A stretch of DNA of 64,000 nucleotides, taken from assembly GCA_958299035.1 (NCBI GenBank), contig CATQJL010000316.1, forward strand, positions 44,141,585 through 44,205,584, read 5' to 3'. Every line of letters begins with the position of its first letter. Within the stretch, counting starts at the first letter, position 1. A model generated the notes under the pieces. It ran no database searches. It saw only the letters and a list, made by a program, of their open reading frames with translations, and was not told where the DNA came from. The stretch comes from Cylicocyclus nassatus (Eukaryota > Nematoda > Chromadorea > Rhabditida > Strongylidae). Both the position numbers and the translations under genes were made by a program. Of this stretch, positions 33,206-44,365 are shown piece by piece.

Positions 33206-34141
33206 AAACGGAAAATTCGGTGCACACATGAACCGAACCTTTACAAATAGAGCGCAGCTCTCAGATTTTGAGATTGCTTCTTTTGGTTTCAAAGCAGCCC
33301 TTCATAATCCTGGCAAGTCTGTTTATCATGGCACGCAGGCAGTCGAAATGAAATGTTCCACTCCTTCATGATAAGTGTTTCTTTCACTAGAATAATTTAC
33401 AGTAAAATAAAGCAAGCTTTTGGCTACAACATATTTCACGAAGAATTTTTTTTGCGAGGTTTATGAAAAAAATTTTTTGATTTTCAAGTGAAGGCAATAT
33501 ACTCGCATATTGGAAATTTGGATGAGATTGCGCGAATGGGAGCGAAAAATTTTAATCTAAGAAGAACTGAATTTGCTCTATTGATCAAATTCAAATAAAT
33601 GCTTATATAGAAGACTCGTAGAAAGAATATAGCCCAATACTCGGTACCAGCTGCGTTCCTATAGTTTAGAATTTTGATTTAGAGACAAATAGCCACTGGC
33701 ACGCAGGTAATTTAGCAAGTTTTTTATTTTGCGTTTTCGAAAGAATAGTTTCTGGTAAACTACTACGATGGATAGCGCAAAGCTTCCTCTACATCGTATG
33801 CATCTAATTGAATTGAATTGTCTAGTTGTAATTGTAGAAATTTCACAGTGTCTTTTGCTACGAAAACCGTGAATACTGAAAAATTTGAATTTTTCGCTCT
33901 GCTGAAGCACTTGCTTGATAAAAAAATTCTTACAAATACATATGGCAAGCATTTTCAGCTATGTAAAGTATGGTTTGTGGAGGATGATCGCAGTATTTTG
34001 TGGCACAAATTTGGAATTGAAATCATCAGCGGTTTCGTGAGTTACAACACTGCAAAGTCGGCTCCCAGACCTTCGCCCCACCCTGCAGATTGTCCGCAAA
34101 GTGAACTTCCTTCAAAATTTTGAACTGTTTTTGATTTTCTA
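33206..34141. other. OAC intron sequence, no recognised feature
   Basis: No repeats or splice-bounded frames that I can support. Confidence 0.4.
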
Positions 34142-34780
34142 GTAGACTTAGGGGTATCATGCGATAGAGCAGATCGAGCTCTACGGAATGATCACCAAGG
34201 GTTCGCTTAAGTAGCATTCCATGTTGAGTTTGAAGCCAAAATCGAATAAAAATTTTGTCACGTAAAAGTTGGACTTTTGCGAGGAAAAATCCTACGGATT
34301 TCCAAGTAGTGCTTAAATATGTCCTTACTAAATTTTCCCCGCGAATAGAAAGCGAGAAAAAAAGATAGTCCAAAAATGCAGCTCCGCTCCCAGCCCCTCC
34401 CACTTATGTTATTGTATAGTACAAGAATTACTAACAATAAGTATTATCTTAAACACCGCTATATGTGCTCTCATGCTCGAGAAATACCAAGTTTTACATG
34501 GAAAACCTCAAAAACTGCCACTTTGGCATTTTTGGACCATTTTTCTCAATTTCAGACCGCGAAAAAAATTCACCAAATGCACATTTTCGGGTACTACAAT
34601 GCGTTTGCTCTATGAAGACCAAGTTTGAAGTCTGTAGGAATTTCCTGAAAGGAACCCGACTTTTAAGGTAGCTGGAAAACTCTGATCCGTCTCCAAATTT
34701 AGCCTGGATTACGGAGTTAGGTGGATCGTGGTGTTTTTGTAGTGCTTGCTCCGCTTTATCGTATGGTACCGTAAGTCTAC
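34142..34780. mobile_element. Palindromic MITE (GTAGACTTA termini)
   Basis: Left GTAGACTTAGGGGTATCAT, right the inverse of GTAGACTTACGGTACCATA. TAGAGC-N7-GCTCTA is at 34165-34183, only 23 bp from the end, with a different spacer (AGATCGA). The arms diverge towards the centre. Confidence 0.6.
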
Positions 34781-34902
34781 CACTTCCCGCCGGGAAGGGG
34801 ATCGCATTCTAAAAAGAATTACTCATATCCTGAAGCTCCAGAAATTTGATTTTACGCAGTCTACCTATCCGTAAGTATTCCTACTGTGCTTCACTATAAA
34901 TA

Positions 34903-36120
34903 ATAGGTTAATGCATAATTCTTGCACCAAAATCTTAAAAATTCTGGTACTTTTCCGTTATCCGGACCCATTTTTTCAAAAAGCTCTCATGAATGCGCTA
35001 TTTAGTTTGGGGAACAATTTTTTCATAGGTTCTACGAGGACCGCCCTCCCTGCCACGTGGCAGAAAAAAATTGACACGTTTTGGTCCAATTTGACATGTT
35101 TTTTTTTTCGTAAGTAATCCCGGTGTGGTAAAAGAGCATGCATGATCACCTAAAAGCTGTTTATCGGTTTCTGTAAGAGAAAAACAGTTTAGAATTTATA
35201 TTAGGACATTTGTTCCTTTTAGGAATGATTCAAAAATGACTATTCTCTTCAAACTCTGTCCGCCATGCTATTTTAGCCAAGAAGGACTGTAAATGATGGC
35301 TGAAGTACCTCGCTACTGCTTGTTTCGCCGCTAAAATGATGAGAATCTATTGCAATTCTCTATTCTGAGCAAGTCGGGTCTGTTCATTAATAATAGAATA
35401 ACGTCACAATTATAATGATATTTATTTTTGAAATTGTTACTCGAAAATGGGGTCATTATTGATTGAAAAATCGATTGAACTTAAGTCAGTAGGTAGGGCA
35501 ATACAAACTCTTGGTAAAACCTGCTAAACATGTGGATGACATGTCAAATTTTTTTGACACGTGGCAAAAGGTTGACACTCCTTTCCTGTGAATTTAGGAG
35601 CAAATATGATACAAGGAAAGAAGCAATATCCTTCTTTGAAAAAATGGGTCCGGATAACGGAAAAGTACCAAAATTCTGTTACATCATCCAGCTGCGATGA
35701 AATCTTCTGGTTCGATACATAGTAGAGAGAGCAAATCTTGCGCTTTCTGAAGGTGCTCGAGTCAAAAGTCCTTGAAGGCATCTGGCAACGATACAAGGTG
35801 AATAAGAGAAATACCAAAAAGTGATTTTTCGATTTTTAGTCACTAAAATTGCTAAAACGACTAGAATTTAGATCCATTTTTGGTGCAAGTTTTATGGCAT
35901 GCTCTTTTTGACTAAGAGAAGCTGGTAGTGATTGAACGTCTCTGCGAATATACGAATTTCGATTTTTTTGAAATGACTTATCGATTTTGTTTCAAATTGA
36001 TTTTCTAACTTCTTTTGATACACATAACATAGAGCGGAACATGAAAGTTGAATAGCTTGTTTAAGCATTTTCAAAATAATTTTTTGTGTTTTTTGGTGCA
36101 AGAATTGTGCATCAACCTAA
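34903..36120. mobile_element. Palindromic MITE, TTAGGTTGATGCA family (diverged, long)
   Basis: Left ATAGGTTAATGCATAATTC, right the inverse of TTAGGTTGATGCACAATTC; both then have TTGCACCAAAA. Inside, GGTACTTTTCCGTTATCC (34950) recurs inverted at 35650-35672, and CCACGTGGCA at 35052 recurs near 35561. It ends at 36120 and shares its right-hand TA (36121-36122) with the next element. Confidence 0.7.
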
Positions 36121-36122
36121 TA

Positions 36123-37135
36123 TTAAGTCGTTCCGAAAGTTCTTTCCGTTTTTTCAACCTATCATAAAAACACATGGAATGAAGATAGAAGAACGCTTTA
36201 GGCACTATCCGACGCATTTTTTCTTCCTCTTTTCAGCAGTCATATTACTGTGCCGCTTGCTCATGTGGTCAGTGAGATAATGGCCGAAATTTCCAACCCG
36301 TGGTCACCATGTCCAACTTTAGCAATTTTTCACAATTTTTTTGGCTTTTGGAGAAGCTTTAATAGCAGTCGAATAGATAGAGTAAACAAAGTGCAATTTA
36401 TTGGAATTTTTTGGCATCTATTGTTAGCCCTAAAATTTGTTTAGAATTATTTCTCTGATGCTATCAAATTCCACTTTCGGTGATGCCAAGAACTATAGAA
36501 CATAAAACGGCGCACAACTAAGGTGTCATTCGATGCAGCTTTTCCTCCCCTTTCTACTGAGTACTTTTCTTCCCAATTGGTGGGGCTTTTTGCGATCAAA
36601 TTTCCTAACTCTTGATTTTGAACCCGCCTGAGGGTGTGCACGTAAAATGCGAAATCTTATATTTCGAAGCGGTAAACACTCAGTTACTTTGCAAAAATTT
36701 TGGACCATAAACGACTTTTGATAGTGTCAAAATCCGAGGCTTTGCTATTGTTCGGAGCATTTGTGTGTTTTGTTACTTCGAAAAAGTGAAGACTTCTGAA
36801 AAAGTTGTCTCAAAAAATACTGAGAAGGCAGTTGAAGTTGTTAAAAAATCCCATTAAATTGCACTTTGTTTACTCTATCCGACTGCTATTAAAGCTTCTC
36901 CAAAAGTCAGAAAAGAAAATTGTGAAAAATTGCCAAAGTTGGACAAGGTAAAAACCACGGGTTCGAAATTTCGGCCATTATCTAACTGACCACAAGAGCA
37001 AGCGACACAGTAGTATGACTTTCGAAAAGAAAAAGAAAAAATGCGTCGGATAGTGCCTAAAGCGTTCTCCTCCCTTCATTTTATGTGTTTTTATGATAGG
37101 TTGAAAAAACGGAAAGAACTTTCGGAACGACCTAA
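36123..37135. mobile_element. Palindromic mariner-type MITE (TTAGGTCGTTCCGAAAG termini)
   Basis: Left TTAAGTCGTTCCGAAAGTTC, right the inverse of TTAGGTCGTTCCGAAAGTTC, TA on both sides. Arms of about 300 bp are well preserved, including GAACGCTTTAGGCACTATCC and AGCTTTAATAGCAGTCG with their inverses. It has no TAGAGC motif, so it is a separate family. Confidence 0.85.
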
Positions 37136-37156
37136 TATAATAAAAAGGAGCGAAAA

Positions 37157-37310
37157 ATTTTCTAGTATTTTGTTTGATGATCCCTGGCGGCCGGCCGTCT
37201 TTTCTTTAAAATCATTTTTCTTCTTTCAAAATTAGCGAAAAACATTCCGAAGTTGTACTGAAAAGACGGTCGGCCGCCAGATCATCAGGGAATCATGCAA
37301 AATGCTAGAA
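37157..37310. repeat. Short foldback with GC-rich arms
   Basis: TTTTCTAGTATTTTG, CCCTGGCGGCCGGCCGTC and TTTTC at 37157-37205 recur inverted at 37258-37310. Small non-coding palindrome. Confidence 0.6.
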
Positions 37311-38523
37311 AATGCGGCTTGTACATACAGCTTCTCGCTCCTGTTCAATATGTAGTAAGGAAGGAGGAATACTTACAAATAAAGACAGCGTAAAATCCAG
37401 ATATTTGGAGCTTCAGAATATAAATCTTTTTAAGCTGTCATTCCTTCCCCAGCGGAGATGCATGCGACTCTAAGAATAAAATTGGGGCTTAGCAGCTTTG
37501 ATCTGAACTAAAGAACAACATTCACTGAATTTATTGTGAATTGCTCCAAGATTTTTCGTAAACATCTTCTTTCTGAATTTCTGCAAATCAAGGACTTGAT
37601 TTTCAATAGTTAATGAATGCTTAAATTGAGCAACATAATGATTTCTCCTCCACATCAGGTTGCATCGTAATGAAATTCATCTCTGATTTTCAACGGCAGT
37701 AGTTCGGAATTTCTTTTTGCATAATCGATAAATCTTTGATGGAGCAAAGAAAACTCTAAACATTTAAGCGTACTCGTCAGATTTGCTCCACATCAAGTTC
37801 GAAGCCAAGACTGAAAAAGTTTTATTGCCCGAAAGATCGAGAATAATCGATATCGTTCAAAGCAATCTTACGGATTCCTAACTTGCTCATGCATGTATTA
37901 GATTGATGCAAAAATGGCCCTTGTATACGCTACCAAAGCATATGGATACAAGAATATACGAATGAGGTACCATTCGATAGAGTGAAGCAAGCTTTACAAA
38001 ATGGCTCGAAGCATGGCTGTGAAATTTCAGCCTGGTATCTGCATCGATATTTGAGAAAAGTTTTAAGCTTTTAGAACCCGTAGTCCACGGCCATTATTAT
38101 ATCAACCTAATACTTTCCACGATAGGCATTCATGCACACTCACATGCTGATTTTTCTGCGATTAGAAATTGAGAAGATGAAATTGTTAGTTTTTGCCAAA
38201 TAATGCTGGGCTATTTGAGCATCGATCGATTTCTACTACAAACCCTTGGAAGCGTGAAAAGAATGGTTCCTACAATACTTTTCTAAAAATGTTAAACTTG
38301 TCATACTTGGTCAATTCACGAGAACTTCCGAGAGTCACCCTTGAGAAGTGCTCACATAGCACTTGGAAGTTCTGCAGAAAAGGCCTTGAGAAGCCCTCAT
38401 TTCTTAGAGCGGTATTGTTCAATCTCCTATATAGGAAGAGGTTCCTGTAACAGCCTCTACCGCGGGCACCGGCGCCGCTATATATTAAGCCAAGCTGGTG
38501 ATCGGGCTTTCATATATTGGAGA
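37311..38523. other. OAC intron sequence with a decayed MITE
   Basis: 37730-38110 has GATGGAGCAAAGAAAACTCTA, ATTCGATAGAGTGAAGCAAG (37973) and a right end ATATCAACCTAATA, all degraded parts of the TTAGGTTG-type MITEs. The rest is unrecognised. Confidence 0.45.
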
Positions 38524-38610
38524 ACTAGTTGGCAAATCCGGCTCCGCCCGGCCCTGTCAATAACATATTTGTAATCAGCATGCTCGATTATTTCGAAATT
38601 TTAGAACAAA
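38524..38610 (-). mobile_element. Helitron/HINE-like 3' end fragment
   Basis: On the - strand GGCGGAGCCGG...GCCAACTAGT ends in CTAG-T, as at 45052 (-) and 52198 (+). Directly upstream (to 38610) is a piece of the element's minisatellite (GTAATCAGCATGCTCGATT). Confidence 0.6.
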
Positions 38611-38874
38611 GTTCAAAAATTTTTAGCTTGAGCTATTCTCGACCAAAAGCGTCTTAAAGTTTTGGAATTAGTTTATTAATTTTCTAATTTAAAGTTTTAG
38701 GACAATAGCGTTGACAAGAAAAAGCTCAAATCAACCTTCTGAAGAATCTAAAAAGTGCCAAGCTACATTTGTCACACCGCTCTTAATGATCCCAGAAAAT
38801 TCTCAACTTACTCCTAGGTCATTTATTGCGTGTAAAAAGGAAAAGTCTTGCTCTTTCAAATGGGCTCACCCCCA
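38611..38874. other. No recognised feature
   Basis: Short AT-rich stretch between a Helitron-like fragment and the GC-rich block. Confidence 0.4.
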
Positions 38875-39150
38875 CAAAGGTCGACCGCCTCATCGTGGCG
38901 TGGAGGTGACACTCGGTGTCGAATTGCGATGCACAGCAGGATGTATACTCTGGAAGAGCCTCCTGGGCTGTGAAGGAGTTCGACGTTTCCGGTTTCGGCC
39001 GGATGCCTAACTAAGAGCCGGCCAGGCCAGATCCCTCGCCGTCTGGCCGGCTCTTTCTCCGGTCGATAGGCGGTCCTTCCCGCCCCACACCCGGGTCAGC
39101 TTGCCCGTGGAAATCAAGAGTAGAGTTGGCCTAGTAGGTCTGCTTTGATG
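38875..39150 (+). mobile_element. Probable RTE LINE 5' untranslated region
   Basis: GC-rich block that looks like the 5' leader of nematode RTE elements and is in the same orientation as the RTE coding remnant at 40276. It includes a perfect 13-bp stem (AAGAGCCGGCCAG / CTGGCCGGCTCTT, 39013-39025 and 39043-39055, 17-nt loop). Assignment to RTE is from memory of such leaders; about 1.1 kb of other DNA separates it from the coding part. Confidence 0.4.
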
Positions 39151-40275
39151 GCAACGAGCATAGCGTCCGAGATTTCGTCTTAGCGATTTCATCGCCGCGA
39201 TGAAAACGCGGCGACGAACTCGTCGCTCGTGCATGGACATAGTGCTTGCGATTTCTTATCTTTGCACACACGGGCAGGTGCACGCAAACTAAGCAGACTG
39301 TTCCCGTGCGATATGCGTTATTAGACTCACTTCATTCTCATCATAGAGCCCTCGTGTCGATCGTGAAGAAATCGAGTACAAAAAAATCTCACATTTTGCC
39401 CAACTTTCAATAAATGCAATTTTCACGAGCTTACCAGTTCTGAGCATAGTAAATCTCACCTGGGAACGTCGGCTTTGCGAGACAACAGCTGCTATTGAAA
39501 ACTCTTCACAGATTTTTAGATGGAACAAACTAGTACCTGGATCTTGTAGTGCTTTAGCAAAGACCACATTGAACGCCTCTTAAAAAAGTCAAGCACAGAA
39601 TCACTGCGAAGATAAAAAAGCAAAAAGCATTACCGTTTGAAGTTGGTGCACTAGTAAGAACGAGAATTCTTCTGTATTGAGGATAGCGAAACGTAAGACT
39701 ATACAAACAAGCATATGATAATTATTAGCTTTCCGAAAAGTGAAGCCTTAACACAAAAATCACCCACAAAACACTCCAAAAAACCATCTCATCAAAAATG
39801 CTTACACTTTCGAAAAAGAAGTCATCCGACAATTTGAAGTTAGGGAAAGGCGTCGAAACTAGAAGTATGTTTGTACAATCACTTCGAACAAATTCTGCTT
39901 CTTTTTCAAACAAAAACGAGGTGTAACAATGCATGCGTACAAAAAAAATCTAAAGATGTCCATCGCACCTCAGAGATATCGCCCAATCGCCTGTGCAGCT
40001 ATCGCTACGCGACATCGCTGAGTGTTGCCGAAATCGCGACGATTATCGCTGCAGAACTATGCCCCTAGCCAAAAAGGGTCTGCGATCCGTCGCGCCAGAC
40101 GATTACCACAACTGCCGTAGCAGACACGAGGACATGAAATTAGTGCGTAACAGTCGCCGTTTTACAGAAATCGCAGCGCGACGGAATTGTGTACACTATG
40201 CCCTAGGCCTAAAGGAGAAACATTTTTATTACTCAATCAGCAAAAAGAAGAGAAATAAACCCTACACATTGGATT
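39151..40275. repeat. Inserted DNA with GCGACG-family repeats
   Basis: 39170-39240 and 39960-40210 contain inverted GCGACG/CGTCGC-rich segments (for example GGGTCTGCGATCCGTCGCG, GCGCGACGGAATTGTG, edges CTATGCCCCTAGCC and TATGCCCTAGGCC). They belong to the repeat family at 8.8 and 18.8 kb and probably form one non-autonomous element that split the RTE copy. Confidence 0.4.
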
Positions 40276-42035
40276 CCGCTTACGGCGCCGGGTGGTAGCA
40301 AGAACGATGTCAGGGTCCTTCGGGCCCTTTTAGATCGGACAAAGACGACACGCCTGCCCGGACGACACGCCAAGGAGACTGCCTCATGCTCTGCACGTAC
40401 AACGCCATCGTCCATCTTGTCGATGCATGAGATCCTGTCACTTCGACTAGCCATCCTAAACTAACTACGACCTCCATGTCAGAAGACAGTCAGCATCATC
40501 AACTGCTATCTCCAACATCACCAGCTGACGACTCAGAACTGGATGCTTTCTACGAAGACGTGGAGGAGGTCGTCCGCAACGAAAAGTCCTTCTACAAATA
40601 TATTGTGGGCGACTTCAATGCGGAAATCGGGATGCCATTAGAAAAGGAATATAGGATCGGGAAGTTTGGATATGGGCTCCGACACGAAAACGGCAACCGT
40701 CTCGTTGGGCTTCTCTCCGCCGCACGACGTTTCCATGGAAACTCCATCTTCATAAAGAAAGAATCGCCGATGGACATGGGATTTGCCCAAAGGAACGACT
40801 CACGGGGAGATCGACCATATTCTCATCAACCGAAGGTGGAGCTTGCTCGATGTCTCTGTAGTTCCATCCTTCTGCAGTGCCACGATTCAGTCGAAAGCTG
40901 GAAAAGAGGTCTGCCACAGTGCTGCAAGAAGGAAGAATGTGTTTATGACGGTAACAGGCTGGAAGAGCTCATATCAAGTTGTGACTGGCCCATCGAGGAG
41001 GACCCAACGTACGACTACGACCGGCTATTGAAAGGATGTGGAGAGTGTGAATCAGTGACTTCTGAAAAGAACTTGGAACTTATTACCAAGGCCACCAAGG
41101 AAATGCTCGAAGAGAAGATTTCTGAGACAGGACCGAATGCAAGCCATCTCGAGCGACTGATAGCCAACGCCAGTTGCAGAAGAGCTTTGCAGGAGGATCT
41201 CAGGAAGTACAGGCAAGCCAAGATACTGGAAGCTGCTGAAGGAAGACGAAGTCTCATGAAGTGCCGAAGGGACCTTTGTGAATATCACGTACCATTGGCT
41301 GCACTATCAAACGAAGACGGGACTCCGACTTCTTCCCGATTCAAGATGGAATCTATCGCAAAGAACTTTTACACCAATCTCTTTCGCGCATCAACACCCG
41401 TGCTGATGCCCGTTGTTTCCACCGGAGAGTATTACCAAGGATTCTACCTGCTAAAGTGCGCACGGCGATTTTGACCATAAAGACATCCACGGCTTGGACC
41501 AGACCATCTCTCAGGCAAATCACTGGGAGCCGGAGGACAACGTCTACACGAGATCGCGTCGCTTCTGACATCTTACCTTGAAAAGGAGAGGATTCCCGAT
41601 CAGTGGAGAACGTCAAGGACCGTCCTTCTCTTCGAGAAGGGTGAAGGGGAGGATTTTCGGAATTACCGTCCGATATGCCTGAGTGTGGTGTACAAACTTT
41701 CACGAATATTATCCTCGCTCGCATATTTAGGACACTGGATGAAGCTCAACCCCAAGAACTAGCTGGATTTCGCAAGGGATTCAGTTGCATGGACCACATC
41801 CAGACGGTTTTGAGGGTCATACAAGCCTGTTGGGAACACCGACTGCCTCTCGTCCTAACCTTCGTCAACTACGAGAAAGCCTTCGACACCGTATAAACGT
41901 CAAGGAGTGGAGCCAGCTTACGTGCGGACGTTAGCCGACTGCTACAAGGACTGTACAACGATGTTGCAGCTATTCCCTCGCCCCCCTGACATCCCAACTG
42001 GAAAGGGTTTCCGAAAAGCTTTCCCTGAAAAGCTC
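40276..42035 (+). pseudogene. Decayed RTE-type LINE (endonuclease and N-terminal RT)
   Basis: Starts with a GTCAGGGTCC leader, then endonuclease blocks: VVHLVDA-like start, [26 protein letters not shown] (catalytic GDFN), [18 protein letters not shown] and, in a second frame, [16 protein letters not shown] (DH motif). The RT part has [17 protein letters not shown], TAPGPD-like, RIPDQWRTSRTVLL, NYRPICLSVVYKL and VLTFVNYEKAFDTV. Frameshifts occur near 40780 and 41460, the catalytic FADD and everything after is lost, and a deletion follows KAFDTV before PAYVRTLADCYKDCTT-like sequence. The longest open stretch, 332 codons (40476-41474), is therefore transposon relic and not a host gene. Confidence 0.85.
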
Positions 42036-42636
42036 TAGTTTGTGAGGGCGTCACATTTTCAAATGTATGCAACTGGATTGTAATAATTACAAGTATTGCT
42101 CTTTTGTCTTTAGCAAGCATATAATTCCATTTTGAACAAAAATTCTTGAAGATGAATATATACAAGAGTTCAGAGAAAGCGGGCTTTCAAATACCGAGGA
42201 AATGTATCCAAGAAACGGGCTTACATCGAAAAGTAGCGTTTGTAGGAAGAGGAAAACGTGCGTTAGTTATGAAATAATTTGATAGGTTATCTAAAGTTGC
42301 TTCTGTGGTTGCTCCACTGCCGTGCTATGGCAAGCGAGGGCGTACCACAGGGGTGGCAAGAATACCATTTCTGAATGAAAAGGCGGTTATTTATAAGCAG
42401 GAGCGAGAAACGGGGCAGCGCGGGACTGACTATCAGGACCCACCGCGCGACGGGCAGTGGAGTACTCGAAAAGATCGCGCAATCCACGACACTCTGGACG
42501 GCAGAAAAAGGTTGCGAGGTAGTCATCAAATTCACCGTTTTAATCTATGAATCTCCAATGTTACCTATAACTCTACGAGTTAGATATACAAATGGACTAC
42601 GAGTAAAAAATAACCGTAATTGCGCGCCAGCCTACT
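42036..42636. other. OAC intron sequence, no recognised feature
   Basis: Open frames around 42287-42650 on both strands are Arg/Gly-rich and match nothing I know. Confidence 0.4.
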
Positions 42637-42999
42637 TTATGTCGTGGTAACAGCCGGTTTCTCGCGAGATGGCTGAAGAGTCGTCGGGACCTCTGTCGGG
42701 ACTTCTGGTGGGTTTCCGGCAGTCGAGGAGGCAACACTTGCGTTGACAACATCTATATTGGCAACGATGAATGAAGTTGTGACGTCGGGATCTAAACCAA
42801 TTGACCATGACAAGACGTTGACCTGAATCTTTTTAGTGAGGTCAAATAACCTAAATTTTTGCCACAACTGTCTTTTACTTGAGCCTTACGTAGCCTTACG
42901 CCATATCACTACCATTAACAAGTAGTTGACTGCGTCGATAACAATGCTTACGAGAAGCTTGTGGACTTCTTTGCGTGAATTAACTTTGTTTCTTAGCAT
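42637..42999 (-). CDS. Candidate two-exon minus-strand gene inside an OAC intron
   Basis: ATG at 42999 on the - strand opens 36 codons plus two bases to GCTAC|GTAAGG (42890); after a 39-nt intron ending AAATTTAG the frame resumes at 42850 and runs 71 codons to TAA at 42637-42639. The model gives 107 residues: basic N-terminus MLRNKVNSRKEVHKLL, a hydrophobic segment VSIVIDAVNYLLMVVIW, a mixed region VNVLSWSIGLDPDVTTSFIV, and a Thr/Pro/Ser-rich tail (PPEVPTEVPTTLQPSREKP). Another donor (CTC|GTAAGC at 42951) also fits in phase with a CAG at 42823, so the splice model is not settled. An in-frame stop lies just before the ATG. No family recognised. Confidence 0.4.
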
Positions 43000-43042
43000 T
43001 CAGCAGTAAGCACTTTAGCTTGTTCAAAATACGTGCCAAGTA

Positions 43043-43831
43043 AGGGTGCCTTCATACCGCGCCGGCAGCCCCCGCTAGCAGCCCGTAGCAGCCAGCAGCC
43101 CGTAGCAGCCGCCAGCACCCGTAGCAGCCGCCAGCAGCCCGTAGCAGCCCGTAGCCGCCGCTTTCGTTATATAAGCAAAATTATCAGAATCTCACTACTT
43201 TGAGTGCTCCTGCTTACGCTTTTCATTATCTACGCTTTTTCCTTTGTTGGCGTCAGTATGCAGTTTGATCACATATCATATATGTGTCCATTGTTGTCAT
43301 TATCTTCTCGCCGTATGGTCATCCTGTTTAATCATAGTTCGCAGAAGATTCTTTCCGGTGTAATTCGCCCTGCCTTTGGATGCGTCCGGTTCCTGCAAGT
43401 GTGCAATTTGTTTTTGAGTATGCTTTTGCTCAATTTTTTGTCGGTTATCGGTGCATATCTAACTTGCATTTTACTATTTCGCAAGTTCGCCGCAATTCAT
43501 TTGCGGGTTGAGTTCTTCTGGCTTTGATTGTCACTCACAATCGTTTTAAATAAGACGGATTGCAAAAGAATGTGAGCGCGATAGGATACAATGTGCGGAA
43601 CAGAACAATGAACACAAATGTGCTGTGGGGGGGGGGGGGGGGGTTGAACTGCATATTAGCGGTAATAAGAAGGAATAAGCGTAGAAGATGAAAAGCGAAG
43701 ACATGAGCACTCAAAGCAGTAAGATTCTGACGATTTTGCTCCTATAACAAAGGCGGCCAGCGGCGGCTATGGGCTGCTGGCGGCTGCTACGGCTGCTAAC
43801 GGTGGCTGCCGGCGCGGTATGAAGGCACCCT
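43043..43831. mobile_element. GC-rich foldback element with GCAGCC minisatellite
   Basis: Termini AGGGTGCCTTCATACCGCGC and its inverse, followed inward by GCAGCCCGTAGCAGCC units (43070-43165) that recur, inverted and less regular, at 43750-43810; further in, GAGTGCTCCTGCTTACGC (43202) recurs near 43665-43710. The ~400-bp centre contains a 107-codon hydrophobic frame (43204-43527, +) and a run of 18 Gs (43626-43643). No transposase. Confidence 0.7.
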
Positions 43832-44056
43832 AAGGTCACAAAAAATTCATAAATACAAAAGCACACTATACATTTCACACTACCCGCAAGTACCATTCGT
43901 CACTAATCCATTGAAGGGCGTTTGTATGTGAAATTACTCATAAACGCAAAGTAACGAATTTTACTTACGCTGGTGTACTTGTTGAACCAGATAGGTTCTT
44001 TGTTTGAGCCGTAAATGTGCCGGAAGTATACTAAACCAAAGGAAGTCAAATTTCAG

Positions 44057-44128
44057 GTATTTTCATCGTTCTTTTTGTCAGATTCACCGTATCAGCAGCA
44101 GCATCTCATCATACGCTTGAAGTGAGAA
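44057..44128 (+). CDS. OAC-type acyltransferase-3 gene, exon D
   Basis: Bounded by CAAATTTCAG and GAGAA|GTAAAT. It enters in phase 1 and completes a Gly codon with exon C; it leaves in phase 1. It reads IFIVLFVRFTVSAAASHHTL then EVR: a membrane helix ending in HHT-x-E, matching the (L)HH-x-x-E(K) end of the last acyltransferase-3 helices in OAC proteins. The fit in phase, position and motif after an 11.8-kb intron is strong. The segment could be misread as a signal peptide, but no ATG is in frame. Confidence 0.7.
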
Positions 44129-44365
44129 GTAAATTTTTTAAATAAACAAACATAATGTGATTCTTCAAAATTATTTTATCAAAAAAGGAGTTTTGCCAGC
44201 AATTATATGCGTTGTTGCGTGTTATGCGTGTATTTTAAGCTTCAAACCATTCTATCTTCGCGCTCCGCCATTGGAAAGCATCAATCGGAGCACATCAAGT
44301 TGAATTTGCCATTTTCTATGCATTATTAACAACTTTTCAAAACTATTGCCGTCTTTTTATTTCAG

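Noticed and set aside
40476..41474. The longest open frame (332 codons) as a host gene
   Set aside because: It carries RTE endonuclease blocks ([16 protein letters not shown]) and RT linker sequence and switches frame twice relative to them, so it is LINE relic.
43204..43527. A 107-residue membrane protein
   Set aside because: It sits in the core of a foldback element, has no splice context, and hydrophobic frames are common in AT-rich DNA.
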